In this document: piece by piece, positions 54,468 to 54,759 of the stretch
Position numbering within the stretch: position 1 is the first letter of the stretch
Layout of the letters: every line of letters starts with the position of its first letter
NCBI GenBank assembly: GCA_035495815.1
Contig: DATJFH010000013.1
Location: 1 to 54,759, forward strand
Direction of reading: 5' to 3'
From: DATJFH01 sp035495815
GTDB taxonomy: Bacteria; Acidobacteriota; Terriglobia; Bryobacterales; Bryobacteraceae
Length of the DNA: 54,759 bases
Position numbers and translations under genes: made by a program
Notes under the pieces: model-generated
What the model was told of the DNA's origin: nothing
Seen by the model: the letters and a program-made list of their open reading frames with translations, nothing else
Databases searched by the model: none

Positions 54468-54759
54468 TCAGCCGCCACTATAGCCGCCGATGATTGGCAG
54501 GATTTCGCCCGTAATGTAGCTGGAACATTGCGGCGATGCTAAAAACACATAGGCCGGCGCGATTTCTTCCGGCTGGGCGGGCCGCTTCATCGGCGTGTCA
54601 CCACCGAACTGGCTGACGGCCTTCGCCGGCTTGTCGGAAGGATTGAGCGGCGTCCAGACCGGACCCGGCGCGACGGCGTTGACCCTGATCCCGCGCGGCA
54701 CGAGGTGCGAGGCCAGCGATCTTGTAAAGGCGTGAATGCCGCCTTTGGTCAGGGAGTAA
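54468..54759 (-). CDS. Short-chain dehydrogenase/reductase, C-terminal part (partial)
   Basis: The frame enters from the window's end (54759) and stops at 54468-54470. It covers the C-terminal third of an SDR enzyme: the catalytic Tyr-x-x-x-Lys (YSLTK) right at the edge, then the structural segment RGIRVNAVAPGPVWTPL, RPAQPEEIAPAYVFLAS and SSYITGEILPIIGG. This ending is close to general-stress SDRs that reduce aldehydes or ketones with NAD(P)H. The NAD-binding N-terminus lies beyond the window. The stop is one base from the ligD ATG, so the two are translationally coupled. Confidence 0.92.
   Translation of the reverse strand, partial: YSLTKGGIHAFTRSLASHLVPRGIRVNAVAPGPVWTPLNPSDKPAKAVSQFGGDTPMKRPAQPEEIAPAYVFLASPQCSSYITGEILPIIGGYSGG

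Overview
The window is a GC-rich (roughly 60-65%) chromosomal segment that looks like an acidobacterium of the Bryobacter/Solibacter type. I infer this from an ADOP-type MacB/FtsX permease without its own ATPase, a very large Oar-like TonB-dependent receptor with an N-terminal carboxypeptidase-regulatory-like domain, a von Willebrand A protein of the acidobacterial type, a planctomycete-type cytochrome/PSD1 protein, a divergent Hfq, and frequent GTG/TTG starts. It reads as ordinary chromosome with a few disturbed spots, not as a phage or a large island.

Layout. 1-165 is the 3' end of an IS3-like transposase, followed by about 640 bp with no recognisable gene. 0.8-8.4 kb (mostly +) holds a TMEM175-type K+ channel, a VOC protein with a near-consensus -10 box only 9 bp before its ATG, an ADOP permease overlapping a secreted amidohydrolase, and a TMTC/DUF1736 membrane-TPR protein. 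8.7-15.7 kb (-) holds rsmB, a REC-HD-GYP regulator, an NAD-dependent epimerase and cobalamin-dependent metH. 15.7-16.8 kb is a small lower-GC islet beside a tRNA-Phe(GAA), carrying a HEPN-type gene broken by two slippage-type frameshifts. 16.9-28.3 kb holds a PSD1/DUF1549 cytochrome protein, a cupin epimerase, a LuxR-type regulator, a Nudix hydrolase, an AlgE-like outer-membrane protein, an MscS-cNMP channel, a DoxX-like protein with a six-cysteine tail, a BBP2-type porin and a PilZ protein.

28.3-32.8 kb (+) holds two small genes, a strong hairpin and a complete TPR-associated TRAP transporter (TatT, TatP, fused DctQM). 32.8-38.0 kb (-) holds the Oar-like receptor and an OmpA-family coiled-coil protein. 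38.1-41.6 kb (+) is a compact run: fused MoaD-MoaE, VWFA protein, Hfq, SuhB-like phosphatase and endonuclease III, the last three apparently with TTG starts. 41.6-44.5 kb contains a sigma54 enhancer-binding regulator with a degenerate receiver, divergent from a FliA/WhiG-type sigma factor. The 499 bp AT-rich gap between them carries two inverted repeats and a sequence with exact sigma54 spacing (GG-N10-GC) in front of the sigma-factor gene.

44.5-45.0 kb is a decayed Gfo/Idh/MocA dehydrogenase. 45.1-49.3 kb holds class I fumarase, a Tat-exported PQQ beta-propeller dehydrogenase overlapping a pentaheme cytochrome c, and a DUF6496-type basic protein. 49.6 kb to the end (-) is a DNA-repair/stress operon: SDR (cut by the window end), LigD (PE-LIG-POL), a cysteine hydrolase, and a PolX whose polymerase active site is decayed while its PHP domain is intact.

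The most distinctive points are the sigma54-regulator/sigma28-type gene pair with its promoter, the slippage-broken HEPN gene at tRNA-Phe, the MoaD-MoaE fusion that buries the Gly-Gly end, the polymerase-dead PolX next to LigD, and the quinoprotein-pentaheme cytochrome pair.
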